From contig CAVEFO010000002.1 of the NCBI GenBank assembly GCA_963615055.1, forward strand, positions 33,180-97,179: a stretch of DNA of 64,000 nt, in the 5' to 3' direction. The position numbers were made by a program, and so were the translations under genes. Below the pieces are notes generated by a model that saw only the letters and a program-made list of their open reading frames with translations, ran no database searches and had not been told where the DNA came from. Origin of the DNA: UBA1822 sp963615055 (GTDB lineage Bacteria; Bacillota; Negativicutes; Veillonellales; Dialisteraceae). Shown here one piece after another: positions 25,447-38,600 of this stretch. How positions within the stretch are numbered: the first letter of the stretch is position 1; the number at the start of each line of letters is the position of its first letter.

Positions 25447-26586
25447 ATGAAATTTGTACGGAAAGTTTTGAGAGAAGATGCGCGTCGTCAGGGGAAACTG
25501 TCCGGAGAGAAGGCGCTGCGTCTGATGATGGCGTCCTTGGTGGCCATGCAGTCTTTTGCGCCGATTGTGGCCGTAGCCGATAGTCAAATTACGCGCGTGG
25601 ACGGGACGCGTGTGGACTTTAATAACGGCGTTGCTGACGTATACGCGGAAAAGGTGCAAGGAAATCTGGGGATCAATCGTTTTACCGATTTTTCCGTGGC
25701 CGAGCACAATACGGCGAATATGTACTTCAAAGAACAGGGTGGGGCGACGGAAGCGACGGATCTCATAAACTTTGTTTCCAATCGGATCGACATCGCCGGT
25801 ACGGTGAATGCGCTGCAGGGAAGTGAGGTCGGCGGTCATCTCTTGTTTGTGAGCCCTGAGGGAATGGTCGTAACGAGCACGGGCGTCATCAATGCGGGGA
25901 GTCTGACCATTGCGACGCCGACGGCGGATTTCTTTGAAAAAATGAAACTGGATCCCGCGGCTACGGGTGAAAAAGTAGAAACGGTCAATATTTTCAGTGC
26001 TGACTTGACAGATACGCAGCTCAGCCAATTGATGACGAATTACAGCGCAGACACCATGGTGCCGGCGACGCTCGCTTTGAATTCGTCTGGCTCGATTGCG
26101 ATCGAAGGCCAGATCAATGTGAAGACGGCGGCGATGCTGATGGCGGGGACCGTCAATGTGGGAGATACGGGAATCGTGCGGAATGCAATGGATTTCTCCC
26201 ATGTTTCTCATCTTAGCGAATCCGATCAGGAGGGACTTTCGGATGCCGATCGGCTGACACTGACAAAGGATGCATCCGGCAATATTGTGCTTCGCGGCGT
26301 GACGGAGACGACGGTGGACGGCAAGGTGGATGCCGGAAACGGTGCGGCGATCATCAAAGCGGAAAATGAAGTCACGGTGGATCTGACGGCGGAAGATGCC
26401 GAGAAAGCGGCTCTCGTGGATTTTGACGCGGCCGCTTCGGGTGCCAAAGTCACGGTGAATGGCAGCGTGAAAGGCGCCAGTGTCGATGTGTCGGCCAAAG
26501 CGACGGCGACATTCAAAGGAAATATCGTGAATAAGCCCGCGGAGAAGAAAGAGGGCGAGAGCAGCGAGGAAGAAAAGGCAATCTAG
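25447..26586 (+). CDS. LktA-like filamentous adhesin, N-terminal part ending at an in-frame TAG
   Basis: N-terminal 379 residues of a two-partner-secretion (TpsA) adhesin. An extended signal peptide (MKFVRKVLREDARRQGKLS, then a hydrophobic segment ending FAPIVAVADS) is followed by the secretion domain, about residues 45-200, including INFVSNRIDIAGTVNAL and LLFVSPEGMVV, which carries the FxxPxG motif of the leukotoxin LktA family. AGGAG precedes the ATG. The frame ends with TAG at 26584 within a Lys/Glu-rich linker (EKKEGESSEEEKAI); the very same frame then stays open for 5,874 more codons. Alone, this part would be a secreted TPS domain with no adhesin body. Nonsense mutation, read-through or a base-calling error are all possible. 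Confidence 0.85.
   Translation: MKFVRKVLREDARRQGKLSGEKALRLMMASLVAMQSFAPIVAVADSQITRVDGTRVDFNNGVADVYAEKVQGNLGINRFTDFSVAEHNTANMYFKEQGGATEATDLINFVSNRIDIAGTVNALQGSEVGGHLLFVSPEGMVVTSTGVINAGSLTIATPTADFFEKMKLDPAATGEKVETVNIFSADLTDTQLSQLMTNYSADTMVPATLALNSSGSIAIEGQINVKTAAMLMAGTVNVGDTGIVRNAMDFSHVSHLSESDQEGLSDADRLTLTKDASGNIVLRGVTETTVDGKVDAGNGAAIIKAENEVTVDLTAEDAEKAALVDFDAAASGAKVTVNGSVKGASVDVSAKATATFKGNIVNKPAEKKEGESSEEEKAI
26584..26586 (+). other. In-frame amber codon splitting the giant adhesin
   Basis: A lone TAG between ATC and CAG, with coding frame, composition and repeat character the same on both sides; no base insertion or deletion is needed to join the two parts. One base change (for example from CAG or AAG) would explain it. 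Confidence 0.9.
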
Positions 26587-26604
26587 CAGATTACGGAAAG
26601 CCTG

Positions 26605-29600
26605 ATGAAAATCGGCGCCGTGAAGAAAGTTTCCGATACGGCGAAAAAATTCTTCGACAAAACCAATGTGCTCATGGATGAGAGTGTAGCCGCTGCCACT
26701 GTCACCATCGGACAAGGTGCGAAAGTGGAATCGACGGCGGGCGATACGAGCATCAAAGCGGAGAGCGCGGTCAATAATGATTTGTCGCTCACGATTCAGC
26801 CGACCGTTACCGCCAAAGAGGGCGATCCGGCTTCTAAGAGCGACGATATTACGAAGACGTACCTGTCGGGCGCGTCCATTTACAATGGCTCGACATCGGC
26901 GGCGAATGTCAATATTCTGGGTGATGTGAAATCGAAGAAGGATCTCACTATTTCTGCGGACGCGACGAATACATCCAAAGTGGCGACGACGATTCAGAAA
27001 GCGAATGCCCAAGGGGCTACGTCGTACATGAATGCGGTCGTGAATGTCGTCTCTCATAAGACGACGGCGGCTGTAAATTTGGCGGAAGGAGCGACCGTTT
27101 CCGCCGGCGGCGCGCTCAAAGCGACAGCGAATACGGATACGTCTCTTGATGTGACCGGCAAGATTGCGACGGACAATGTAGCCGTCGTTTCTACGGCAAT
27201 CAATCTCGTCGGGACGGACACCGATGCGAGCGTCCATGTGGATACGACACTTACCGGGGCATCTGTGGAAACGAGCGCCAAGAATACCGTTTCCAAACTC
27301 GATATCACGACGGATAACGCGTATGAAAAGCCGGAATCCGGCGATGCGTCCGGCGGCGAATCCGGCGGTGAATCCGGCGGTTCCGGTGATACATCCGGCG
27401 GTGGATCCGAAGACGCGGATGCGGGCGATGATTCCGTCGAAGAAAGGGTCATCGACGTAGACGCGACAGCACCGGCGGAAGATGGCGAAATCTCTGTGGC
27501 GGCTGCTTTGAAAGCTCTCCTAGGAAGTGATGAGGAATCCCAAAAAGAGGAGAGCGGGATTTTGGCTGCCAATAAAGACGCCGATGAAAAGATGGCCGCG
27601 ACGTCCGGTGACACCGATGCGGTGAAAGACGAAAAAGGAACGACCGAGACCGATACGGAACAGAAGACGGAAATGAAGGGCGACGGCGCTACGAAAGAAG
27701 AGCAGAAGGCGTCGTCCGAAGAGAAGGAGAAAAAAGAAGAAGAGAAGAAGGCCACCGGCTGGAATGAGTATGTCGATATCGGTGCGTCCGTCATGGTCGG
27801 CCATTTCAAAAATACAGCGACTGTCGATGTCGGCGCGAAGGGATCCCTTGTCTCCGAGGGCGACGTGACGGTAAAAGCGGATACGGAAGTCGCGAAATCG
27901 TCCATCACGACGGTCAATACGCTTCTCAATACGAATACGGATACGAAGGCGGTCGTTTCCGCTGCCGTCGCCGTAAAGAATATGAAAAACAATGCGTCCG
28001 TCATTCTGTCGGGGAGTGAGGCGAAGCATGATATCATCAAGGCCGGCGGTGCAGTGAATTTGTCGGCGAATGTCGTCGATCAGCCGTCGGAAGGCGAGAG
28101 CGACAAGCAGGAACCGACGATGGTGACGCAGGCTTTTGTTGCGACGGATGTCGGGGATGAAGGCAAGACGGTCATTCCTTTCGGCGCGACGGGCACGGTC
28201 GGGATTGCCAAGGTGACCGGAAACGCCAATGTCTATGTCGGAAAGAATGCAAAAGTCACGGCGGGCGGTACGGCGACGATTGAATCGACCGTGTCCGGCC
28301 AGGATATCGTGCAAGCCGGGAAAGAAGTCATCAAGAAGGAAGAGAAGAAAGATGAAGGCGGCACCGAAGGCAGCGGAAGCGGCGAAGGCGGTGCCGAAGG
28401 TAGCGCTAGCAAATCGGAAGGTGGTGAAGGCAGTGCCGGCGGAAGCGGTGAAGGTAGCGAAGGCGGTGCAGAAGGTGGCGCAGGCGGCACGGAAGGCGGA
28501 GATGGCAAGGATGATGAATCCTCTACGCCGACGTCTTCCGGAAACAAAGTCGGACTGGGCGGCACGGTGGCCGTACAGAATCGCTACATGAACGGCAAGA
28601 CGGAAGTGGCAGCCGGCGCAGTAATCGAAGCCGGTGAAATTGCCCTTTCTTCGAAAAATACGACAACCGCAGGGGCATCGGCTCTGGGCGGCGCGAAGAC
28701 GAGCAATGTCGGCGTGACGGGCATGGTTTCCTACATGGGCGGCGAATCGAATGCGCGCGTCCTGGTCGACAGCGGTGCGAGTCTCAATGCCTCTGTCAAG
28801 GGGACGGGCAAAGAGGCGACGACGGGCAAAGTGTCCATTTCCGCCGAAAACACATCGACTATCGTGAATAAAGCGGGGCTGACGGATATTTCCAAGAGCA
28901 CGGCCGTCGGCGCTTCCGTCGGCGTCGTCTCTTATGATGTCCTCTCCGAAGCGAAAGTTAAAAATTTCACGACGGATGCGGCAGCGGCCAAAGGGACGTT
29001 CTCCGCGACAGCTTTCGAGGTCACGTCCACGAATGCGAGCACCATCAAAAACAGCACGGTGGCCGGTGTGACGAGCGGTGACGAGAAGAAACCGGATGAA
29101 AAGAAAGATACGGAAAGCCAGGACAGCGCCGGCGGCGAAGCGCTGAAAGTCCGTGCGGAGAAGACGAAAGAGGGCGGCGACAGCGACGAAAAGGCTGTCG
29201 AGCTGGCAAAAGTTTCCGTCAGCAGCGAAGGCACCAAAGAGGAAAAGGAAGTGACGGATCCGGAGGCACCGTCCGAGGCGGATACGGAAGTGGCGAAGGA
29301 CGCTGACGGCAATGCCGATACGCAGAGCGATGAAAAGACGGAAGCGCAGGAGCAAGCCAATTCCACGGTGAATATCGCCTCTGCCGGCGCTGTTTCCTGG
29401 AATGACGTGAAGACGTCGGCCATTGCGGAAATTTCCGGCATCACGGTGACGGGGGTCGGTGACAAAGCGTCGACAAAGGTCGAGGCGACGGATACGAGCA
29501 GTATCACGGCGGACAGTGGTGCGACGGCGCTCATTGCGGAGGGAAAAGAGAAAGAAACAACGAAGTTCGGTGCGACGTTGGCCGGCGGTGTGGCCGGAAA

Positions 29601-32600
29601 TGACCTCTTAAAGACCACGAGAGCCACCATAAGTGACGTGAAGCTGGAAAATATGACGTCCGTTTTGAATGCGGCGACGAATAGCGGCACGCAGCAGGCG
29701 ACAGGCATGAGTGTCGGTACGGCGAAAAAGGCGGGCAAAGGTTTCTCCGCCGTGACGTCGGCCAGTGTCAATTATGCGACGAATCGCGTCGCAGCCGAAA
29801 TGAAGAATGTGACGACCGGCGGCGTGGTGATCAATATGGCCAGTAATAACGACATTCAGATTGCCGGCGGTCTTTCCAAACAGGCAACGCTGCAGACCGT
29901 CGCAGCCGGAGCGGCTGTTTCCATCAATAAAGTCAAAAATGATACGACGGCGTTGATTTCCGGCGGACAATACGGCACGGAAGAGGCAGCGGCCGTGGTG
30001 ACGAATTCGGCGTACAGCACTCTCATGCAAATCGGCGGTGCGTCGTCCATTGGGATTGCGGAAGGCGAAAATGCGTATCTGGGACTCAATGCGGCTGTCG
30101 CGGTGAATACCGTGAAAAACACGCTTTCGGCAACGATTGAGAATGCGACGATTTACGCGACCGGTGAGGAAGTCACCAATGTGGCGCAGGACGGTATCGT
30201 GCCGGATGAGGAGATCCAAGATCAGCTCAAATTGGCGATCAAGGAGGAGCTCACAAAGCAGGTCCAAGATTTGGCTGATAAAGGCGTTGCGGCAGCGAAA
30301 GAAGCTGTCAACGAAGTCATCGATGCGGTGGGAAAAGATATGGGGCTGGCAATAGATTCAGAAGGAGACCCCACCTCCACCGGCACACCGGATTCGGATA
30401 AAGCCTCACAGGTCGACTATGAAGAGACAGAGACAGAGGAAGGGGCAACAACCAATTATGCCGAACTGGCAGAGCTGACGAAAACATTGGTCGGCGCCGG
30501 CAATCTCATCTCCACGGGTGCTTTCTCTTTGTCCGGCGGCAGCAAAGGGTCAGCTGCGGCAGCCGTTTCCTATGCGAGCGTGCAAAACAATGTGAAAGCC
30601 AATATCACCGGCAGCACGATTGTTGCCAATCAAGTCAGCAGTCGGAGCGGAACCGATACGATCATAGCCGATGCGGCTATCGGCAGCGCTTACTCCTCAG
30701 AGGCGAAAGGAATGGCGGCCGCGGGTTCTGTCGCGCTTTCTCGGATTCAGAGTACGACGGAAGCGTCGATTGAAGACAGCACGATTACCGTAGGAAGCGT
30801 CACGGTATCCGCTGATAATAAATCATTCCTGATTTCCGCGGCCGGAGAAGGCACTTCCGCGAAGAGCTATGCGGCGGCCGGTATGGGCTGGGCGCAGAAT
30901 ACGCTCGGAAATACCACGATTGCCAAAGTCCTCGGCAGCACCATTGCCGCTTCCGATGAGACCGGATTGGCTTTGAATGTCACAGCGGATAATACGAGCA
31001 AGGTCTATGCGGTCGGGGCCGGCCTCGGCATCGGTCTCGGCAATGGCGCGAATATTGACGGCGCGTTTGCGGGGAATACGGGTGTAAACAGCACGCAGGC
31101 TCTCGTCGATAAGAGCGATAAAAATGATAAAACGACCATTTCCGGTGCACAATCGGTCAATGTCGCGGCCAATAGCGCTTCGACGCAAAAGGCAGTCGCC
31201 GGGAATATCAGTGCCGGAAACAAGACGGTCTCCGTGGGCGGCGCAGTTGCTGTCAATAAGATCGGCTCGGATGCGGCGCATCAGTCTGTCTCGGCAGCGC
31301 TCAAAGCGTCCGATGTGACGACGGTTACCGATTCCACAATTTCCGTTTTCGCCAAAGACGATGATTCGCTTCTCACCATTGCGGCAGGTGGCGGCGTGAA
31401 AGCGGGCGACGGCGTCGGCGTTTCCGCGCAGGGCAGCGTCGCGATTTCCCGTCTCTACAAAGACAGTCAAGCGGAAATGGAAAATACTTCCATTGATAAA
31501 GATAAGGAGAAAAAAGCGACGGTCGCTGTCAAGGCGGAAAGTACCGGAAATATCACGGGAAGCGGCGCAGCGATGTCGATTCCCGCCGGTGGCGCCGTCA
31601 ATGTCAGCGGCGCGGCCGGCGTCTCTTTGGTGACTCTTGCCGGCGATACGTCTGCGACGGTAAAGGGCGGCACACAGGACGTGAAAGATGCGTCCGTCAC
31701 AGCCGAGAGCAAGCGCAATGTCCTCAATGTCGGCGTCGGTCTGGGAGTCGCGGGCGGTAAGGCGGTGTCCGTGAATACCGAAGCCAATGTGGCTGTCAAT
31801 AAATTGGCGAACAACGTCTATGCCAATGTGGTCGATGCTGCGGTGCATGCGGATAATAACGTGGTCGTAGCGGCTGCGAATACGAGCGCGCTCAAAAATT
31901 ACGGCGGTGGTCTCAGCCTTGCTGCGGCTTCCGGCGTGGCTTCCGTCGGCGTCGGGGCGACCGTGGCGGTGAATACGATTTCCGGTGATACGATTGCCAC
32001 GGTTTCCGGTTCGGACATAACGGCGGCCGGGAAGGGTGATGCCGTCAAAGTCACGGAATATACGGAATCGACGGATGAAAAAGGAAAATTCACCTCTGCC
32101 GAGAAAGAAAAGAAAGGCTTCATCGTTACCGCGGACAGCAAGCAGACATTGAAGAATGTATCCGTCACGGCGGGCATTAGCGCAGCGACCAAAGTCGGCG
32201 TCAGCGTAGATGCGACGGTCGCGACGAATCAGATTTCCGGCACGACGGCAGCGAAGGTGACCGGTACCGATATCAATAAAGATCAGGCGACTGCCGGCGA
32301 CGTGGCCGTTCTCGCCCATGATGAAACATCGCTGAGCGGCATTGTCGGCACTCTCAGTGTTGGCGGCGGTGCGCTGGCCGGTGTGAATGCCGGTGCGGCA
32401 GTCGACACGAATACCTTTAGTCGCGACACCTCGGCAATGGTGGAAGGTTCTGCCGATAAGAAGACCGTCAAAGCCAAGGATCTTTCCGTGCGCGCGTCTT
32501 CGGCTGCGGATATTTCCACTATCGAGCAGGATGCCGGTGTCGGCGGCGGCTATGTCGGCGTGGGCGCTTCGGGGGCTGTGTCTGTAAATAAATTCACCGG

Positions 32601-35600
32601 CACCACGAAAGCGGCCATGACAAATGTTTCCGCACAAGCGGATTCGGCAGATGTCAGCGCCAATACGGCGAAGAAGACGAGGATTTTCACCGGAAGTTAC
32701 AACATAGAAGGCGGTTTTGCAGCGGTCTCCGCTACGGCAGGGGTCATCACGGTGCGCGATGAGAGCAAGACCATGGCGGCGCTCAATCGTTCGACGCTGG
32801 AAACGGCCAAAGCGGCTTCGGTCTATGCCGGAAATACGGAACACATCTCCACGAAAGCGATCAATACTAGCCTAGCATTTGGTCTCGGAGCCGGTGTGGG
32901 CGCGGTCGTTTCCGTGAACAATCTGGAAAATACAGTGAGCGCATCTGTTTCCGATTCCAACGTATCGGCAGATACCGATGTTTCTGTCAAAGCCAAAAAC
33001 GATACCACGCTGGAAAGCACGAATGGGTCGGGTGGCGGCAGTATTGTCGGTGTCGGTGTCGGCGTAGCCATCAATAATATCCGAAGCGGTACCGCCGCAT
33101 CGGTATCCGGTGGCAGCATTTCGGCGAAAAATATCGAAGTGAAAGCCGATGAAACTCGCGCGATTCAGGCGCTGGGCGTCGCTGCGTCGGCGGGACTTGT
33201 CGGTATCGGTACGAATGTGAATATCAACAATATCGGCACGGCACTGGCTGATACCTACGAATATGATAATGGCTCTTACAGCACCGGCGAAATCCGTCAA
33301 AAAGCGTTGGACGGGCTGGAAACTGCCGACAAAGCCACGGCAAAGCTCGCCACTTCCGGCTATGCGAAGGAAGCCGGCGCGACGGCGACCTCCCACAAAT
33401 CGGCACAGGAAAACGATGCCGGTTGGGATAGCCAAAAGACGGATACGAGAACGCCCGGCGTTTTGACTTCTGTATCCGGCGCAACGCTGACCGCTACGGG
33501 AAATGCGAATATTTCCGGAGCGGCGACGACGAATGGCAACGTGAATATGGCGCAGAGCTCCGTGGGTGTCGCCGGGGTCAATGTGGCGGTCGGCATTACG
33601 GATGTGAAGACAAATAATCAAGTCACCATCGCGGATAGCAACGTCACCGGACAGGAAATCAATGTCGAGGCGGCTAACGGCGGGACTTTCAAACAGGAGG
33701 TCGCGCAGGCGTCTGTAGCTGGCATTACCGCCAATGTGGCGGTATCTCGTCTCACACGAACTGGGGACAATGTGGTGGATATTTCCGGCTCCACCCTCAA
33801 AGCGGAAACGCATCGCGTCGCCAATGCGTCGACAGATGCCAACACGACGACTGCGCTGAATATTTCCGCCTTGGAATCCATGCAGATGAGCAATAAAGTC
33901 GTAGGTACGGGTGTCAGCGGTGCCGCTGCCGGTGTGCTCTTCGCCACTGTCGAAGACAAATTGAACAATACGGTCGCCATCGATGACGGCAGCAAGCTTT
34001 CGGCTGTGGACTATGCGACGGTCACCACCAGAGCAACGGAAACGAAGCTTAAAGAGGGGACAACGACGGGTGAACTTGTCACTACGACAAAAGACGTGGA
34101 GGCAGAAAAACCGGAATACAAAGTAATTAACATTGCGGCGGTAAATACGTCGAAGAGCACGGCGGAAGCGTATGTGAATGCTGTGGCACTGGCTTCCGGG
34201 GATGCAGCCAATGCGAAGGCCATTCTTGGCAGCAGTGATCACAAGACCGGTATCAATAAGGTTTCCATCGGCCAAAACAATACGTTCGAAGCCGGCACGG
34301 TCAATGTCCTTTCCACCAATGCAGCGGAAGTGTCGGCGAAAGTCGGTTCCGTAAGTGCCAGCGCCGTCAAGGGCGGCGGCGTCGTCTCGCGTGCGGAAGC
34401 TTACGGCACCAGTGAAATCGACATCGGAGACGGGACGCAGATGATTGCCGATGCGGTGAATGTGGCCGCTTTGGCCAAAATGAAAACGGATGCCGATACG
34501 CACGGATTTAATGTGGGCTTGGTTGACGCCGTCGTTAATCGTGCTTATGCGAATTTGTACGGACAAGTTGGCGTCCGGGTGGGTGATATCTCCTTCGCGT
34601 CCAATCAATGGGTCGATACGCAGACGCAAGCTCTTAATGAGAATGGCGAGACGCAGATTGTGGCGGGGCATACCGTCTCCGGTGCAGGCGGCGATTTGGC
34701 GATTGCGGCGTATGATGATTCGACCAATACGGCGAATATTGACGGGACGACAGTCGGCGGCGTGGCGGCATCGGGCACGAATGAAGCGTATACCAATAGC
34801 GACAGCCATGTGTCCGTAGAACTTTCCGCCAAGTCCATGGAGGCGAAATCGGTGACACTGGCGGCAGGCAGCGGCGTGACGAGCATCGCCAAAGCGAATG
34901 GCGACGGCGGCGGTATTGTCGAGGTCAGCCCGGTCGCGGCGAAAGCGATCAATTCCGTGAAATCCGATACGAAACTCATTGTGAACGGGAATTACAATAT
35001 TTCCGGTGATTTTGCCGCGGCGACGTACAATCATGCCAATACGAAGCTGATGACGGATGCGATGAATGTGTCTGTGGCCGGTATCGGCGGGACGAGTGCG
35101 ACGAATACGGCTGAGCAGAAAGCGGAAACGACGGTCTCCGATGCGGTCATTCATGCGGGCGGCAAAGTGGGGATCGGCGCGGAAAATAGTTACACATTCA
35201 GCCCGCTTGACGGCCAGAATTACGTCATCAAAGGAAACGGCTACGGTGCAGTCAATGCGGCGACCGCCGGACTTACCAATACGGTGAACAGCACGGCGAC
35301 GACGAATTTGGGCAATGTGACATCCGAAGGCGAGCAGAAGTATTGGGCCGATACGGATAACAATATCACGTCCGATGCTTTCGTGTACTCACTCGGTGCC
35401 GTCAGCAATGCTTTCATGAGCAATGAGCTCAATGTAAATACCAACAATCTGATCACGACCAAAGCGGGCACGACGCTGAAGACGCTCGGAAAAGACAGCG
35501 ATATTATTTTCGGTGTGGCCGATGATGAAACCATCACCAACCGCGCGAAGGCGGAAAACAGTGTCAGTCTGGCCGGTGCGGTCTCTGCGAAAACTTACAA

Positions 35601-38600
35601 CAATATCACAAGAAACAACAAAGTGCAGATTGACGGCAATATTTACGGACGTCGCAATGTCAAACTGTATGCCGGTAAATTCGAGACGGATGAATTCGGG
35701 ACACTCAATCTTAAGACCGATGCGGAAGTTTTCAATCGTTCCTTTATCTCGATGTCTGTGACTCCGACGTTGGAGAACAAGTTCAAGCAGAACAATATTG
35801 TTGAGATCAATGGGAATGTCGAATCGGTACAGGATGTGAATCTCTATGCCGATGCGGGGAAAGAATATATCAGCTCCTTTGTCGGATATTACACGGCTTA
35901 CGGCGGCAAGGGTGATCCGCAATATGTCGCTAAGACGAACGGGAAACTCAATGTCGATCAGGACGGAAACCCGACGGGCGGCAATTACGAAACGGATAAT
36001 CATGTGACGGTGACGGGAAATGTCACGGCCGGTGTTTCCAATTATCAGAAAGTCACCATCGGCGGCGATACGTACAAGGGCCTTGTCGTATTGACGAAAG
36101 AGCAATACGGGTACATGGCTGCGTATTATCAAAAGAAAGGTGAGCGTGTGCCGGAAAATTACGTCGTCCTCATGAGTGATGCGGACTACGAAAAACTGCC
36201 GGACGCCGAAAAGGCGAATGCCGCTTACCGGAAGATGAGCGATTTCGTAAAAATTTATGACGAAAACGAAAAAGAAACGGATAAAGCGGGGATTTCCGCT
36301 TCCGATTTCACCGTCGGCACGTACAATTACGTCAGCAATATCGAAAGTCGTATCACGGAATTGGTGAAACTCATTCGTGAGTATCCGGAGGGCAGCAGTG
36401 CGCGTCTGGGTTATGAAGCCGAATATGCGTCTTTGATGGAAATGCTGGTCGCGTCCGGCCTGGCGAAGAAGAATGCTGATGGCAATGATTATACGGTTTC
36501 CGGCGAACTCTATGTGAATTACATCGAGTTGCCGGACATGGTGGCCTCCGGCGGCAATATCAATGTCCAGACGAGCAATATTTCCGGCAGCGGCGCGCTC
36601 ACGGCCAAAGGGACGCCGACGATCGAGATTCAGAATAATACGTCTCTTGCGACGAATGTGAATTCCGTCATCGTGACCGAGCCGGGCGGCAAAATGTATT
36701 ACAATACGCTTTCCATGGAATCGAAGGACGATATTGCCAAAACCAATCAAGATACGAGCCGGACGGTCGGTGCGCTGAGTGTGGCCGATGGCAATGCGGG
36801 GACGATCACGATTCAAGGCAATGCGCAAAAATCGTCGGCTGTTGCGTCGGATCAGATGCATTATCTCGTTGATGGCGAGGAAAAGACGGCTCCGATTGTG
36901 TCGGATATCAATATCCGGGGCGAAGTGTATGCGAAGAATGGCACGGTCGAAATCCGGAGCCAAGCCGATGATATCGTCGTATCCGGGAAAAATGAAACCA
37001 CCGGCAAAGAAACGGCTATTCACGGCAATACAGTGAGGCTCATTGCTGCTCAGGGCAGTGTCACGCAAAGCTATATCGACGGGATCGTCAATATCGGCGG
37101 CGATGTGAAAGAGCAGTACAAGGATAAGTATACAGGCGAGTACAGCAAGACCGAGGGCGAGACAAAGGTCAACGTAGATACTGGCGTGGTTCAGTCATCC
37201 GGCGGACGCATCGCAGGCTCGAATGTCTTCATCAATGCGGCTGACGTCAATCTGAACGGCACGGTGCAGAGTGGTTATGATAATTTCTATGTGACGATTT
37301 CTAAGGATACGAGGCTGGACGATCAGAATCATATCAGCGCAACGGGCACGAAGACCGTCGAAACCCGTTTGGAGGAAATCGAGAGTAACAATGCCGGCAG
37401 AAACGTGACGGATCACAGCGTCCTGGGGAATCCGAATTATTGCGTCATCACGGGCGGTGAGACGTATAACGAAGATAAAGGGTATTACGAATATGTCGTG
37501 CCGGTGTACTACAACCCGACGACGAAGACCCTTTTGACGCCGGATGTCGAAAGCAAGGGCGGAAATATTTTCATCAATGGGCGCCTCTCTTCCACAGGCG
37601 GCGGGAAAATCGTCTGCTTGGACGGCGTTTCCGATATTCACATTGAGAACAATCTGTCCAATGATCTCAAGACGGGGAATTTGGTCTCCAATGACGTCGA
37701 AGGCGTGGTGCGTCTCGGCGACACATTGTCGAAGACCATCACGGAAATCACGCGCGGCGATGACGGCACGATGAATTACAAGACGTATGCGATGGTGAAG
37801 ACCGATGATGCAGAAGCCGGGGCTTTGACTTGGGACAGCGCAACGAAAGGCTGGGATGCCAACTACACTTATCTCACGAAAGAGGCAGATGGCAAGGTAT
37901 ACTACAATCCGACCACGGGCCTTCGCTACAACTGGACGGAAGGTAAGCAAGTCGGCGAGACCAAAACCTATGAAGCCACATGGTACAACAAGTGGTGGGG
38001 GCTGTCTTCGTCCAAGTCTGAATTGAGCGAAAAGATGACAAACCACGAGAGAAAGGAATCCGAAACCGTGGGTGTGACTTCTACCGAAGATAAGACAAAT
38101 GGGACGTATATCGGTATGAACGATAAGGCGAGCCCTTCCGATGTATTGGATGTCTTCGATTACTACAATCTGAAAACCGATTCGACGAAAATCGATGAAG
38201 AACGGCATTGGTCGCAGGGGGTCTTCTGGTGCCATAAATACACCTATCTTCGTTGGACAAGAACGACAGGGGAAGAATTTGCCCGCACTTACAGCGTAAA
38301 GGCCGACCAGAGTGTGCCGATTCAATTTATCGGCGCCATGGACGGAAACAGCGAGACGAGCGTTGTGTCCCAAGGCAATATCGAGCTCGCCGGCTCTCTC
38401 GGAAATGTGAATACATATCAAGATGCAAGCGGTGTCTCCGTGAAAGGCGATGTGACTGTCGAATCGAAAGCGGGGAATATTGTACAGACGGGCGGCGCCA
38501 TTTATGGCGAGAATGTGTCCCTTACGGCGGCCGGCGATATCAAAGGGATCGAAATTACGACGGGGGATTCTCTCAAACTGTCGGCGGTGAACCAAGGTTC

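Noticed and set aside
26584..26586. Stop codon as a selenocysteine or recoding site
   Set aside because: It is TAG, not TGA, and no SECIS-like hairpin is evident just downstream; pyrrolysine use would need genes not seen here.
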